Source: Massilia sp. PAMC28688
GTDB taxonomy: Bacteria > Pseudomonadota > Gammaproteobacteria > Burkholderiales > Burkholderiaceae_D
Reading direction: 5' to 3'
Assembly (NCBI RefSeq): GCF_019443445.1
Contig: NZ_CP080378.1
Location: forward strand, 930,001-994,000
DNA length: 64,000 nucleotides
The notes under the pieces are model-generated. The model saw only the letters and a program-made list of their open reading frames with translations, ran no database searches and was not told the DNA's origin. Made by a program: the position numbers and the translations under genes. Position 1 is the stretch's first letter. Every line of letters starts with the position of its first letter. This document shows positions 40,671-50,123 of the stretch, piece by piece.

Positions 40671-43646
40671 CTACCCGACGGCTGGACTGTTCGCCAGGAT
40701 GCGCTGGTATAGACTGTTTGCCAGCACCATCAGGACGTTTCCGCTTCCGCGCCGAGCGATGTCCCTGTGGATGGTCCGTAAATGGCGGACCGCTTCCTGC
40801 GTGGCCTCCCCGCGCGCCGCAATCAGCGCCAGTCCGTATTCGCCGTACAGGCGCCCTGTGGCGACCGGGGCATTTTCTGCCAGCATGCGGAATAGACGCT
40901 CAGCTTCGGCATATTCTCCAAGTTCCAGCAGGGCAAAGCCCATGCGTGGCGCGGTCTGATAACTATTTCCTTCGCCGCCATAACGCTGCATCAGGCTCTC
41001 GGCATCCTGGTAATGCTTCCTCGCGCATTGCGCGTTATGCTGCATCATCTGGACATCGCCTGCCATCATCTCAACGCGCATGCTGATCCAGTACTTGGTG
41101 TCGACTTTCAGGGCATGTTCACGTGCTGCTCTCAGGCTTTCCATTGCCTCTACCAGGCTATGCGAATCGCCACATTTGAGGCGGGCTGTCCATGCATGGG
41201 CCAGCGCGCGCAGATCGTGCGCCGGCTCCGAACCAAGCAGGCGAAGTCCCGTTGCAATTTCCCCTTGTGCTTCCTTGTACAGGCCCTCTTCGAGATAAGT
41301 CCAGGCAAGCGCATCGATACGCAGCGTGGCCACCATCAATGGATCTTTATGCTCGAGTTCGGCAAGTGCGTGACCGAGGAATTCGAGCCGCTCCGCATTG
41401 AGAAAGCGGCTGTCCATGTAGTGCGCGAGCAGGACGACGAACTGCGCCACGTTACCGTTTTCAACAGCGCGTCTCATGACATGGTTGATAATTGGCCAGT
41501 ACGGGTCTACCTTGGCCATTTCGGGGCGCACCAGGGTGTTCCAATAACGATCCGTAATTTCCGGCCTGCACAAGACGTTCTCATCGCCGAGGAAGCCGAG
41601 CAAGTGATCGGCAAGCCGGCCCTCGGCGGCATCCAGGTTGCCAATCCGGGCGACGCGTCTCCTCATGCAGTCGCGTGGTATCCGCTGCATATCGAATGTG
41701 TCGTTCGCCACATCCCGTTCCAGCAGGCCGAACAAACCGGCCATCGTTGCCCCTTGACGAAAAGCTGTATCGTCCAGCCCGGCGGCCTTACGCAACAGCC
41801 TGGACGGCACAGCCACCATTGCAGGGAATGCGAGCATGGCGCTCAGGATTGCGCGCGCATCATCGTCGAGGTGTTCCCATGCACGCTCCGCGTAAAAGGC
41901 AAACAGTCGTTCAATGTCTTTCATGGCGGTGGGTTGTAGCTCAGGGTTCGATGCGATGCTGGCCGCCTCGGCGTCACCGGTGCCATTAATCAGCCCGACG
42001 GCCATCCGGATCGCCTGTGGGTTCCCCCGCGTTTCGCTGGCCAACACCGGCGCGAGGTGGTCAATCCCATCCGGTATCTGGCGGCGCAGCATCATGCCGC
42101 TGGCGCATTCGCGCACCATTTCAACCGCGTCTTTCTGGTTTAACCGTTCCACCTCGACCACGAACCCGGTCACCGCTGCATCGCGCGAAGTCACCACCAC
42201 CCTGCTCTTGGGATTGGCATAGGGCCCGGCATTTTCCAGCCATGCCTTCACTTCCGTGGCATCCGGGTTCAGGTCTTCCAGCACGACGATGACCTTGTGT
42301 TCCTGCAGCAGCTGGTTGACCCGGATGCGCTTGTGCTTCAGCCTGCGCTGCGCCGAACCGTGCTCGGCATTGCGCACGACACGGCCCCGTTCGGCCTCAC
42401 GTCGCTCACCCGTTTCAAGGGGAGGGATGTCGTGTGCATCGGTAATGGCAAACGCATCAAGAGCGATAGCGATGCTGTCGAGTATGCGTTCAAGTACATG
42501 ATGGTCCGCGCCTTGCTGATCGTCGCAGGCTACCCAGATCACTTGCTCGAACGCGTCCGAGATGGAGATCACACCGGTAGCCTGCATGTAGTCCGAAATG
42601 GCTTCTGTGACCAACATGGTCTTGCCGACACCAGCCTCGCCTTTCACTACCAGCACGCGAAAATCCGACTGCAGGCCTGCTTCAATGCGCCTGCGCGCAT
42701 TGGCGTGAAAAGTCGTGTGAGGAAACTGGGGAACCGGGAAGCGGCAGCGCATTGCATCCATCGCAGGTGGTCCGGACGTTTTGCGCCTGTCGTAACGGAT
42801 CAAGGCTTTCCTGAAGCAACGCAGCCAATGTTCAATCGCCTCCTCAGCCTCGCTGCTGCCGGGGGCAGCATCGATTGCAATAACATTGACACCGCGTGCG
42901 CGTAACGCCTGAACGGCGAGGGGCTTTGGCCGCAACTGTACGCTGTACAGCAAGGGCCGGACTGATCCAGACTGCGCTGCCACTTTACCGAGGATCATGC
43001 CAAAGTTCGGGTCGCTGAAGCTGTAGCCGAGGAAAAGTACCGTGTGAGTCTGTAGCTCAACTTTGAGTAGATCGGCCACCGCCGGGTTGCGGCTGAAGTA
43101 ACTGTAATAATCGCGCGCACTGATGACGAGCGAATCTGCATCCTCGAGGTCACCATGCAGCTTGACGATGGACAGTGTCGATGTATCGGACAGGCCGATG
43201 TGCGACGCGTTGACGATCACGTTTCGATTAATCTGGCGCTTGCGCGCAGCCTGTTCCAATAGATTGTCGAAATTGGTCGTATAGATCCGCTGCACCGGCA
43301 AGCTGACAATCAGTTCGTGGGTCTGGGTCAGCTGAAACCGGACATCGCCCAGCTTGTCCTTCAAATACTGAATCAGCACGCCTCGGCTGTGTTTGGTCTC
43401 GTATAGCTCAGCGATATCCAGATAGCTGGCACCCGCGCCCACTTCATTGCGCAAATCATTGCGCAGTGGATCCATGAGCTTGGCCCAAGAGGGCAAACGC
43501 GCTCCCAGAGAAATACCAGCGCCAACAAATACGGTGCCATTGCCGTGAGCAAATCGTTCAATCAGCACTGGATCAATCGGGATGCTGGCAGACTCGCTTT
43601 CGGGTGCGCACCCGGGTTTCAAGCCGGGGTTGGCGTCATCTTTCAT
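40671..43646 (-). CDS. SIR2-STAND-TPR protein, putative phage-defence sensor/NADase
   Basis: A 991-residue protein of three parts. Residues ~30-270: SIR2-like domain with FVGAGIS (42-46), TTNFDNLL (Asn125, Asp127) and KLHGD (His164), the NAD-binding and catalytic residues of the class. Residues ~305-650: STAND NTPase with P-loop GEAGVGKT (336-343), Walker B VIVVLEDLN (452-460) and sensor VVVTSRD (483-489). Residues ~700-980: helical, TPR-like repeats, usual ligand sensor. The design matches known defence proteins in which sensing triggers SIR2 NAD+ depletion. It is third in an operon; its ATG lies 11 bases inside the CHAT gene end, after a GAAAGAGG sequence. No signal peptide. Confidence 0.9.
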   Translation of the reverse strand: MKDDANPGLKPGCAPESESASIPIDPVLIERFAHGNGTVFVGAGISLGARLPSWAKLMDPLRNDLRNEVGAGASYLDIAELYETKHSRGVLIQYLKDKLGDVRFQLTQTHELIVSLPVQRIYTTNFDNLLEQAARKRQINRNVIVNASHIGLSDTSTLSIVKLHGDLEDADSLVISARDYYSYFSRNPAVADLLKVELQTHTVLFLGYSFSDPNFGMILGKVAAQSGSVRPLLYSVQLRPKPLAVQALRARGVNVIAIDAAPGSSEAEEAIEHWLRCFRKALIRYDRRKTSGPPAMDAMRCRFPVPQFPHTTFHANARRRIEAGLQSDFRVLVVKGEAGVGKTMLVTEAISDYMQATGVISISDAFEQVIWVACDDQQGADHHVLERILDSIAIALDAFAITDAHDIPPLETGERREAERGRVVRNAEHGSAQRRLKHKRIRVNQLLQEHKVIVVLEDLNPDATEVKAWLENAGPYANPKSRVVVTSRDAAVTGFVVEVERLNQKDAVEMVRECASGMMLRRQIPDGIDHLAPVLASETRGNPQAIRMAVGLINGTGDAEAASIASNPELQPTAMKDIERLFAFYAERAWEHLDDDARAILSAMLAFPAMVAVPSRLLRKAAGLDDTAFRQGATMAGLFGLLERDVANDTFDMQRIPRDCMRRRVARIGNLDAAEGRLADHLLGFLGDENVLCRPEITDRYWNTLVRPEMAKVDPYWPIINHVMRRAVENGNVAQFVVLLAHYMDSRFLNAERLEFLGHALAELEHKDPLMVATLRIDALAWTYLEEGLYKEAQGEIATGLRLLGSEPAHDLRALAHAWTARLKCGDSHSLVEAMESLRAAREHALKVDTKYWISMRVEMMAGDVQMMQHNAQCARKHYQDAESLMQRYGGEGNSYQTAPRMGFALLELGEYAEAERLFRMLAENAPVATGRLYGEYGLALIAARGEATQEAVRHLRTIHRDIARRGSGNVLMVLANSLYQRILANSPAVG

Positions 43647-45972
43647 GGTCCTCTTTCAAAGGGTGCGAAGGACGACCCATGTTGAAACGCTCGATGGTCG
43701 ACAGTTGTTCCAGCCACGCCGCGTCGCCGGGCTGTGCTCCCTGAGTCGACGCGGCGCGCATATTTAACTGCGTTCTCAAGCCGTCTACCGCACGGAGCGG
43801 AGCCAGACCATCAGGAGCACGCAGCGAGCGTTGATACCATTTAATCGCCCTGTCCCCCTGGCCCGCTGCTGCATAGGCAACGGCGAATGCGTCCGCGACC
43901 GCTCCCATGTCGCCCCACAGGCCGGAAAACTCCGCTTCCAGATAATCGAGTCGGGGTAGCGCCCACCCTGAGCCAGCATCGCCACACTCGAGCTCGATGG
44001 CAAGGGTTTCCAATACGATCAGCAGGGACGCCGGCGACGCAATGGCGCCGAATTCGTCCTCCGGCGGCACGACCGGCGACTTGGCACTTGGCATGCATAC
44101 CCGTCGCCAGCGCCAGTCGGGGTCACCATAGCATTGATAAGCAGCCCAGGTATTCGATTGCGGATTGGCCTCCCACGCCGCAGTGCGCGCAGCACCCACG
44201 GCTTCGATAAACCGCGCTCCGTTAAGGAGGGCAACATAAAACGCGACCGCGAAGTCCTTGGCCGCGCGATCTTCGACTGCCCAGCCAGCCGCCACCACGC
44301 AGCGCACGCCGATCCTGATCAGCGCGTCGGCCAGATTGGCGGCAAACTGGGGCCGGTCGTTGAGCCCAAGCACCGATGCGGTGTCGCGCCCGGCCAGGTG
44401 GCAGCAGTTGACAAAAACGAGCTCCGGAATGCTGCGCATCGCGCTGACCTCGTTTGCCCCCAGAAATGTATTCGCGCTTGACAACACCACGCCGCCGTTC
44501 GCGCCAAATTCGCCGTGACCTGCGATATGAACGATACGATAGGGCTCCTTGAGCAGCGCGATCAGAATTGACTGCGCGTCATTTTGGTTCGCCAACAACG
44601 TCACCTGGCGTCGCGACAGGCCGCTGCCAGCCTCCAGCAAGCGTTCGGCAACCGCCATGGCCTCTTCCTTTGCCCCCTCGATTGACCGATAGCGCTCGGA
44701 CGCACATTTTGGATTGCCAATGATGAGGACATTATCTTCCGTACCCGCATTGCGCTGGGACGCGCGAAAATCCTTGAGCTGTAATTTGCGAACCAGTTTG
44801 CAACGAATCGCCCAAGGCCGCTTGTCGCTTGCACTGCGCTCCGGATGGGTGTCGAGCAGCTCCCATGGAATGCCGGCAGTATTGGCGTCGAGCTCCATTA
44901 CCATTTCGCTGGACCCACTCAAGAACGGCTCCATTTCAACAGGGATCAGAAGGTTGAACAGCGTTCGTCCGATATTTTCCTCAATCTCGGGATTGTTCGA
45001 CGCTGCCGCAAATTCGCGCAGCAAAGTCGCCTGGGCGCGATGCGCATGGACTTCGGCGCGCGCACGCCTGGTATCGAGCTTATAGGTAATGCCGGGATTT
45101 GCTCCGCCCGGCTCCGCATACTGCAACGCGCTGATGAAGTCGTAGCTTGTTCCGCGGTAGCTCGAGTCCAGGGAACGGCGCAATGCACCGCGGCCACTCC
45201 GTATCCTCCCGTTCAGCCTCAACAGTTTCCGGTCAGCCTGTTCCTGCATTCTCAACGCATGCCACGCGTCCGTCGCGCGCTCGAGAAAAAGTTCAAGCAG
45301 GGTCAGCCTGGAAAGGCGGGGCCAGCCTTCCAGCTGGGCAATCTTGGCATTGGCTTCATGCGCTGCCTGGATCAGCGCCTGCGCTGAGCATCCCGGGGAC
45401 ATGCCGCTCCCGCCACTACCTGCCAGGGTGGCCGCCATTGAAAAGCCAGCAGGCATGGCAATGCCTCGTTCGCACAGGCGCTGCGCGAACGCAAGTATGG
45501 CGAGGCGGACGGTATAGACGAGGTCGGCCTGGCGCAGCTCGCCCTCGTCGCCAAGGCCGGCGACAATGACGGCCGCCGGCTGCGCGACCGGCGAAGCGGT
45601 GTCGGCCAAAGCGGTCAAGTCCCCGAAAACATGGTGTGCGCCAATCATCGACGGGTACAGGCCAGCGCCCATCGACCGGCTCATGGCGCCACCCATCAGC
45701 CCATCGAGTTGGGCTTCCGCTCCGGTCAGGATCGTCGACCGATAGTGACCGACCAGCAAGGCGCAGTGTACGAAGCGCAGGTCTGCATTCATGACGATCA
45801 CGTCGAGCGGGTCCATACCGCTTGCGTGATTCGCTCCCGCCTGGCCATCGCCGTCGGGAACGTCTTCGCCGGCAGCGCTGGCAACAGCCTGCCCTCCCAG
45901 CCCGCCGGGAGCATCCAGTTCAGCCGCAGCTGACCGCGGCACGTCCAGCGTCATCGCATCCACGTGGGTCAT
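43636..45972 (-). CDS. CHAT-domain caspase-like protease
   Basis: A 778-residue cytosolic protein. The C-terminal half (~335-630) is a CHAT (caspase HetF-associated TPR) domain: catalytic His486 in IVHIAGHGEFG and Cys523/524 in LVFVNCCHLAG, with the typical ending AYQCYGDPDW. The N-terminal part (~50-190) has VGHYRSTILTGAEAQLD, GLYPSMIGAHHVF and VIVAGLGDEGEL, resembling the leucyl-aminopeptidase N-terminal (macro-like) domain that often precedes CHAT domains, an inference from pattern. The C-terminal ~80 residues are helical and TPR-like. The TTG ten codons earlier is rejected: AGGAAGG precedes the ATG at 45972. The gene lies between a hydrolase gene and the SIR2-STAND gene. Confidence 0.87.
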   Translation of the reverse strand: MTHVDAMTLDVPRSAAAELDAPGGLGGQAVASAAGEDVPDGDGQAGANHASGMDPLDVIVMNADLRFVHCALLVGHYRSTILTGAEAQLDGLMGGAMSRSMGAGLYPSMIGAHHVFGDLTALADTASPVAQPAAVIVAGLGDEGELRQADLVYTVRLAILAFAQRLCERGIAMPAGFSMAATLAGSGGSGMSPGCSAQALIQAAHEANAKIAQLEGWPRLSRLTLLELFLERATDAWHALRMQEQADRKLLRLNGRIRSGRGALRRSLDSSYRGTSYDFISALQYAEPGGANPGITYKLDTRRARAEVHAHRAQATLLREFAAASNNPEIEENIGRTLFNLLIPVEMEPFLSGSSEMVMELDANTAGIPWELLDTHPERSASDKRPWAIRCKLVRKLQLKDFRASQRNAGTEDNVLIIGNPKCASERYRSIEGAKEEAMAVAERLLEAGSGLSRRQVTLLANQNDAQSILIALLKEPYRIVHIAGHGEFGANGGVVLSSANTFLGANEVSAMRSIPELVFVNCCHLAGRDTASVLGLNDRPQFAANLADALIRIGVRCVVAAGWAVEDRAAKDFAVAFYVALLNGARFIEAVGAARTAAWEANPQSNTWAAYQCYGDPDWRWRRVCMPSAKSPVVPPEDEFGAIASPASLLIVLETLAIELECGDAGSGWALPRLDYLEAEFSGLWGDMGAVADAFAVAYAAAGQGDRAIKWYQRSLRAPDGLAPLRAVDGLRTQLNMRAASTQGAQPGDAAWLEQLSTIERFNMGRPSHPLKEDHER

Positions 45973-46015
45973 CGCGCGTGCCCTTCCTGGCTGAGTTAGC
46001 AATCCAGACGCAACG

Positions 46016-46906
46016 CTAGTGGGCGATCAACGCGCGATAGATGCGCTCTGCCACGACAGCGTCGCTCAGGTAGCCGGTGATTCCATGGCGGTTTGAGGTG
46101 TCATTGTCCACGTCGGTCTTGTTCTCGATCGCGGGAACAACTTCGAAATTGCGTGAATCCAATGGAAACAGTGCGACGACGTCACGCTCGTCCATGGCGT
46201 TAAACCAGGTATCGACGCACAGCGGATAGACAAGCGGCTTGACGCGCGCTTTGACGACCGCCACGGCCAAGGGCGACCCGAGGGTGATGAACTCCGGCAC
46301 GCGAACGCCGGGCGCCGGTTCCCCCTTGGCCAGCACGTTATAGGCGACGACCGTGCCCAGGGAGTGACTGACAACGACAGTTTCAGTGCCAGCCTTAAAT
46401 GCGCTTCGGACGCCATCGTCCATGACCTTGCGGACGGTCGCATGATGAAGGTATTGATAGACGTCGCGGGTGGCGACGGCGACGCTCACGCCACTTGCAC
46501 CGGGAATTTTTCGATCAATGATCCCGAGAATGGCCTGCACCCAGCCCCAATTCTGGACCCCGCGCGTCTGCCCGGCCCGCAGGGCTTGTTCCACCTCCGC
46601 CTCACCGATCCCGGACCGTGCCTGTACCTCGCCAAGCCAGGCTTGGAGAAATTCACCCTCGGAAGGTGGCAGTGGCCGTTCGCCCCGGACGACGACTTTG
46701 GCTGCCTCTTCCGGAGATAGTCCGTCCGACATCTGGTCAAGTGTATCGCCGTAGTAGGGGAAGCGAATTTGATCATCGCTGATCGGTCGTCGCAATCCGG
46801 ACTTTGCCAGGCCCCGCTCCCACGCCCCAATCCACTCCGACTTCAGCGCTGTTGAATCTTTGCCCTGCTGTGAGCGGCCGTGAACGAAAACCAGCTGTCG
46901 ATTCAT
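46016..46906 (-). CDS. Alpha/beta serine hydrolase of the defence cassette
   Basis: A 296-residue alpha/beta-hydrolase: oxyanion strand LVFVHGRSQQG at the N-terminus, nucleophile elbow VVVSHSLGTVVAYN (Ser182), a likely Asp in MDERDVVALF and a His in NRHGITGY near the end. The fold variety resembles lipase/PGAP1-type hydrolases paired with STAND or caspase-like genes. A strong GGAGGTG precedes the ATG at 46906. It is the first gene of the operon, 43 bases ahead of the CHAT gene. No signal peptide, so action on inner membrane lipids or cytosolic esters is plausible but unproven. Confidence 0.85.
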   Translation of the reverse strand: MNRQLVFVHGRSQQGKDSTALKSEWIGAWERGLAKSGLRRPISDDQIRFPYYGDTLDQMSDGLSPEEAAKVVVRGERPLPPSEGEFLQAWLGEVQARSGIGEAEVEQALRAGQTRGVQNWGWVQAILGIIDRKIPGASGVSVAVATRDVYQYLHHATVRKVMDDGVRSAFKAGTETVVVSHSLGTVVAYNVLAKGEPAPGVRVPEFITLGSPLAVAVVKARVKPLVYPLCVDTWFNAMDERDVVALFPLDSRNFEVVPAIENKTDVDNDTSNRHGITGYLSDAVVAERIYRALIAH

Positions 46907-47158
46907 TTTCACCTCCGAAGAGTTAAATAATGAGACGGACGGAAAGCGCCCGCAGCGGGAAAGATCCTGAACACAGTCTGCCACATGCTAGGATTTTTAC
47001 AACAAAAAATTTCGCATGGAGGTCCGGGTTGTCGCGAATTGGGATGTCTCGTGGCGCAGAGCAAGTTTCTGGTGCGCGCTGGCGTGCGGGGAGTCTGCCG
47101 AACTGGCAGCAGCCATCGGTAACGTAGCGGCAAGGTAGATTGGCTATGGATTGACCGA

Positions 47159-49615
47159 TCAGCCTTCCACCGGCGCAGCCGCCTTCACGCCGTTGAGGAT
47201 GGCCGAGAGTTCATCCAGGTCCACTGGTTTGACCAGGTGATGATCGAACCCGGCCTCGCGGGTGCGCTGGCGGTCGGTTTCCTGGCCGTAGCCAGTGACC
47301 GCGATCAGTACTGCTGACGCCGTGCGGGGCTGCGCCCGCAGTTGCCGTGCCAGTTCGTTGCCATCCATCTGGGGCAGGCCGATATCGAGCAGGAACACAT
47401 CCGGAACGGCGCCTGCCTGCTCCCCCAGCGCGCCGTGCGCATCATGCGATATGACGACATCGTGGCCCAGCGCCCTCAGCATCAGGCCCAGCATGTCAGC
47501 CGCATCGACATTGTCGTCCACCACCGCGATCCGTAATGCCTGCGCGGCGAGCGGCAAGGTCGGTGCTTGCGATTCGCTCCCTGCCGCACGCGGTACGTCG
47601 ATGCGTGGCAGGCAAACAGAAAAACTGCTGCCTTTGCCGATGCCCTCACTGCTGCAGGTCACCGTGCCGCCATGCAACGCCATCAGGTTTTTCACAAGCG
47701 CCAGGCCCAGGCCCAGGCCGCCGCCGGAGCGGTCTGAACTGCGCTCGGCCTGGGCAAACAAGTCAAAGGCATGCGCGGCCAGGTCAGAAGCCATCCCGAT
47801 CCCGTTATCGGTCACCTGGATCATCACGTGGGTTTCCCGCACGTCCGTACGAAGCAGAATGTTGCCGCCTTCCAACGTATATTTGGCGGCATTGTTCAGG
47901 ATATTTGTCAGCACCTGCACCAGCCGCTTCTTATCGCCCAGGACCATGGTGGTCTGTGGCGGCAACTGCAAGGTCAGGTGATGATGCCTGGCCTGGATCA
48001 GCGGCGTAACCTGTTCCACCGCGTCGACCACGATGTCCCTGATGTCGAGCGCGCCTTTTTCCAGCTCCACCAGGCCCCTGGTCACCCGCGATACATCGAG
48101 CAGATCGTCGATCAGGTGCGTCATGTGTCCCACCTGGCGGCTGATGATGTGGCTCGTGCGGCGCACTCCCGCATCATCCAGTTGACCGATCTGCAGCAGC
48201 CGGGCGGCGGCGCCGATTGGCGCCAGCGGATTTCTCAGTTCATGTGCCAGCATGGCCAGGAACTCATCTTTGCGGCGGTCCGCATCTTTCAGCTTTTGGT
48301 CGGCAATCTTGCGCTCGGTGATATCGCGGAAAAAAATGGCCAGCTCGTCGCCGCCTGCCGGATAGGCGCGCATTTCGATCCAGGTCGGGGCGCCGGTGTC
48401 CGATGGCCGGCAAGACTCCCACGTCTCCGGTTCACGCGTGTGCATGATGCGCCGGTAGCGGTGCTCGTCCTCGGTGCCAAGCATTTCCGGCCAGATGTCC
48501 CATAGACGCTTGCCGGCAACCTCCGCGCCCACGCGCCCTGAAATGCGCAATCCTTCTTCGTTCATTTCCAGCAATGTCCAGTTCCGCGCAAACAGGGCAA
48601 AGCCCTCGGTCATGCCGTCAAAGACGGAGCGGCTGCGATCGCGCTCGGTGCGCATCTTGGCCTGCGCCCGCACGCTTTCCACGGCGGCCCAGGTCCGGTC
48701 CACCATGTCCTGCGCCATGGCCAGTTCCAGCCCGGACCACTGATGAGCCTGCGAACGGTGCACATTCAGTGTCGCCCTCAACCGCCCTTGCTTAATGACA
48801 GGAATGGCGACGAACGACCTGACGCCCTTGGCGAGATAGGCACTGGCGCTCTCTGCGCTTTTTTCGTCCAGCGTGACGTCATTGATGGCGAGCGTGCGCC
48901 CTGCCTCTACCTCGGCAATAATCAAGGCGCCGAAATCGCTCAACCGCAGGCGCTGCCCCGTCATTGACGGCAATGTTCCGGCCGTCCAGTCCGGTTGCAC
49001 CATGGCAAACCCGGGCCCGGCCACTTCGCAGTAGAACACGCGCTCGGCACCCAGCTCGGTGCCGAGCAGCTCGCTCGCAGCGGCAATGACGCTGTCGGGA
49101 TCGGCCAGCGGCCGGATCCGGTCGGCCAGCGCCAGCTGGAAGCGCTGGCGGGCGGCCAGCAGATGGAGTGCTTCCTCGGCCTGGCGCCGGTCATGGATAT
49201 CGACCGACGCGCCGAACCACTGGACGATCGCACCCGTGTCAGGGTCGCGGTAGGGTTCTGCGCGCACGATGAACCAGCGATATTGCCCGGCAGCGGAACG
49301 GATCCGATGTTCGACCTCGAACGAGGTGCCGGAGCGCCGGGCGGCATTGAAGCGCTCCATGGTGATGGCCACGTCATCCGGATGCACCGCGGCAGCTGCA
49401 GTCTCCGCTGCCGTGGCAGGATTGAATTGGATGCCCGTGTACTGGCGCCACTGCCGATTGAAAAATTCCGTGCGCCCCTGCGAATCGGTGATCCACACGA
49501 TCTGCGGAACGGAATCGGCCATCAATCGGAACCGCCGCTCGCCCTGGTACACGGATTGGCCGATGGTGGTCGTGCGGAACTGCTTAGCCAGGTGCTGGAG
49601 ATGCCGGTATTTCAT
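47159..49615 (-). CDS. Hybrid sensor histidine kinase (PAS-GAF-PAS-HisKA-HATPase-REC)
   Basis: An 818-residue soluble signalling protein. Order: PAS (~25-160; MADSVPQIVWITDSQGR), GAF (~170-330), PAS (~345-450; the segment ending FFRDITERKIADQKL), HisKA with the phospho-acceptor in LAMLAHELRNPLAP, HATPase (NILNNAAKY N box, DNGIGM, GGGLGLGLALV) and a C-terminal receiver (VVDDNVDAADML with the phospho-Asp in VFLLDIGLPQMDG). No transmembrane segment. It has no adjacent response-regulator gene. The ATG at 49615 is preferred over an upstream in-frame start. Whether it controls the defence cassette next to it cannot be told. Confidence 0.92.
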   Translation of the reverse strand: MKYRHLQHLAKQFRTTTIGQSVYQGERRFRLMADSVPQIVWITDSQGRTEFFNRQWRQYTGIQFNPATAAETAAAAVHPDDVAITMERFNAARRSGTSFEVEHRIRSAAGQYRWFIVRAEPYRDPDTGAIVQWFGASVDIHDRRQAEEALHLLAARQRFQLALADRIRPLADPDSVIAAASELLGTELGAERVFYCEVAGPGFAMVQPDWTAGTLPSMTGQRLRLSDFGALIIAEVEAGRTLAINDVTLDEKSAESASAYLAKGVRSFVAIPVIKQGRLRATLNVHRSQAHQWSGLELAMAQDMVDRTWAAVESVRAQAKMRTERDRSRSVFDGMTEGFALFARNWTLLEMNEEGLRISGRVGAEVAGKRLWDIWPEMLGTEDEHRYRRIMHTREPETWESCRPSDTGAPTWIEMRAYPAGGDELAIFFRDITERKIADQKLKDADRRKDEFLAMLAHELRNPLAPIGAAARLLQIGQLDDAGVRRTSHIISRQVGHMTHLIDDLLDVSRVTRGLVELEKGALDIRDIVVDAVEQVTPLIQARHHHLTLQLPPQTTMVLGDKKRLVQVLTNILNNAAKYTLEGGNILLRTDVRETHVMIQVTDNGIGMASDLAAHAFDLFAQAERSSDRSGGGLGLGLALVKNLMALHGGTVTCSSEGIGKGSSFSVCLPRIDVPRAAGSESQAPTLPLAAQALRIAVVDDNVDAADMLGLMLRALGHDVVISHDAHGALGEQAGAVPDVFLLDIGLPQMDGNELARQLRAQPRTASAVLIAVTGYGQETDRQRTREAGFDHHLVKPVDLDELSAILNGVKAAAPVEG

Positions 49616-49893
49616 TATTGGAGCTGACGATATGTATTTGGCACCGATAGTACGGCATTGGGGCAATCCATGCGCACGCAACCAAACCAATCAATGGTCT
49701 TTGTCGAGAAATAAAGTGAGCCGCTTGTGCACTCGGCATGTATTCACGTCTTGAATATGGCGTATTCGTGGCGAATGGCAAGTCATTCAGATTATGAATG
49801 CCGAGTATCAGAACATGAAATTGGCGTTATATGTTACCGAGATCCATAATGTGCATATACCAAATCACATTCAACATCACAAGAGGGATCGAT

Positions 49894-50100
49894 ATGAACA
49901 TCGCCAAGAACATGGAAGTCGTCTTCATCGCAGCACTGGCCTTTGCCGGTTTCACCACCTTCGCCACGGCTGACGTCACGCCGGCGCCAAAGGCACAAGC
50001 CGCAGTGGCAGCACCGTCGGTAGCAGAAGCGAGCATCGCCACCGTCGTCGTGTCGACCAAGCGCCTGACCGCTGAAGAGAAGGCCCGCCTTGGATCGTAA
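49894..50100 (+). CDS. Small exported peptide, function unknown
   Basis: A 68-residue protein with a Sec-like signal (MNIAKNMEVVFIAALAFAGF, cleavage near ATA-DV) and a short mature part rich in Ala, Val, Pro and Lys, ending RLTAEEKARLGS. An AGAGG motif lies before the ATG at 49894; the frame upstream lacks a better start. Stand-alone gene between a histidine kinase and the glycolate oxidase operon. Small peptides of this type recur in Massilia-like genomes without a known role. Confidence 0.65.
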   Translation: MNIAKNMEVVFIAALAFAGFTTFATADVTPAPKAQAAVAAPSVAEASIATVVVSTKRLTAEEKARLGS

Positions 50101-50123
50101 CCCTGCAATGGTTTCGCAGGCAG

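Noticed and set aside
47159..49615. Hybrid histidine kinase as fourth member of the defence cassette
   Set aside because: It lies upstream on the same strand with a 252-base gap and has the composition of ordinary signalling genes; no evidence of shared function.
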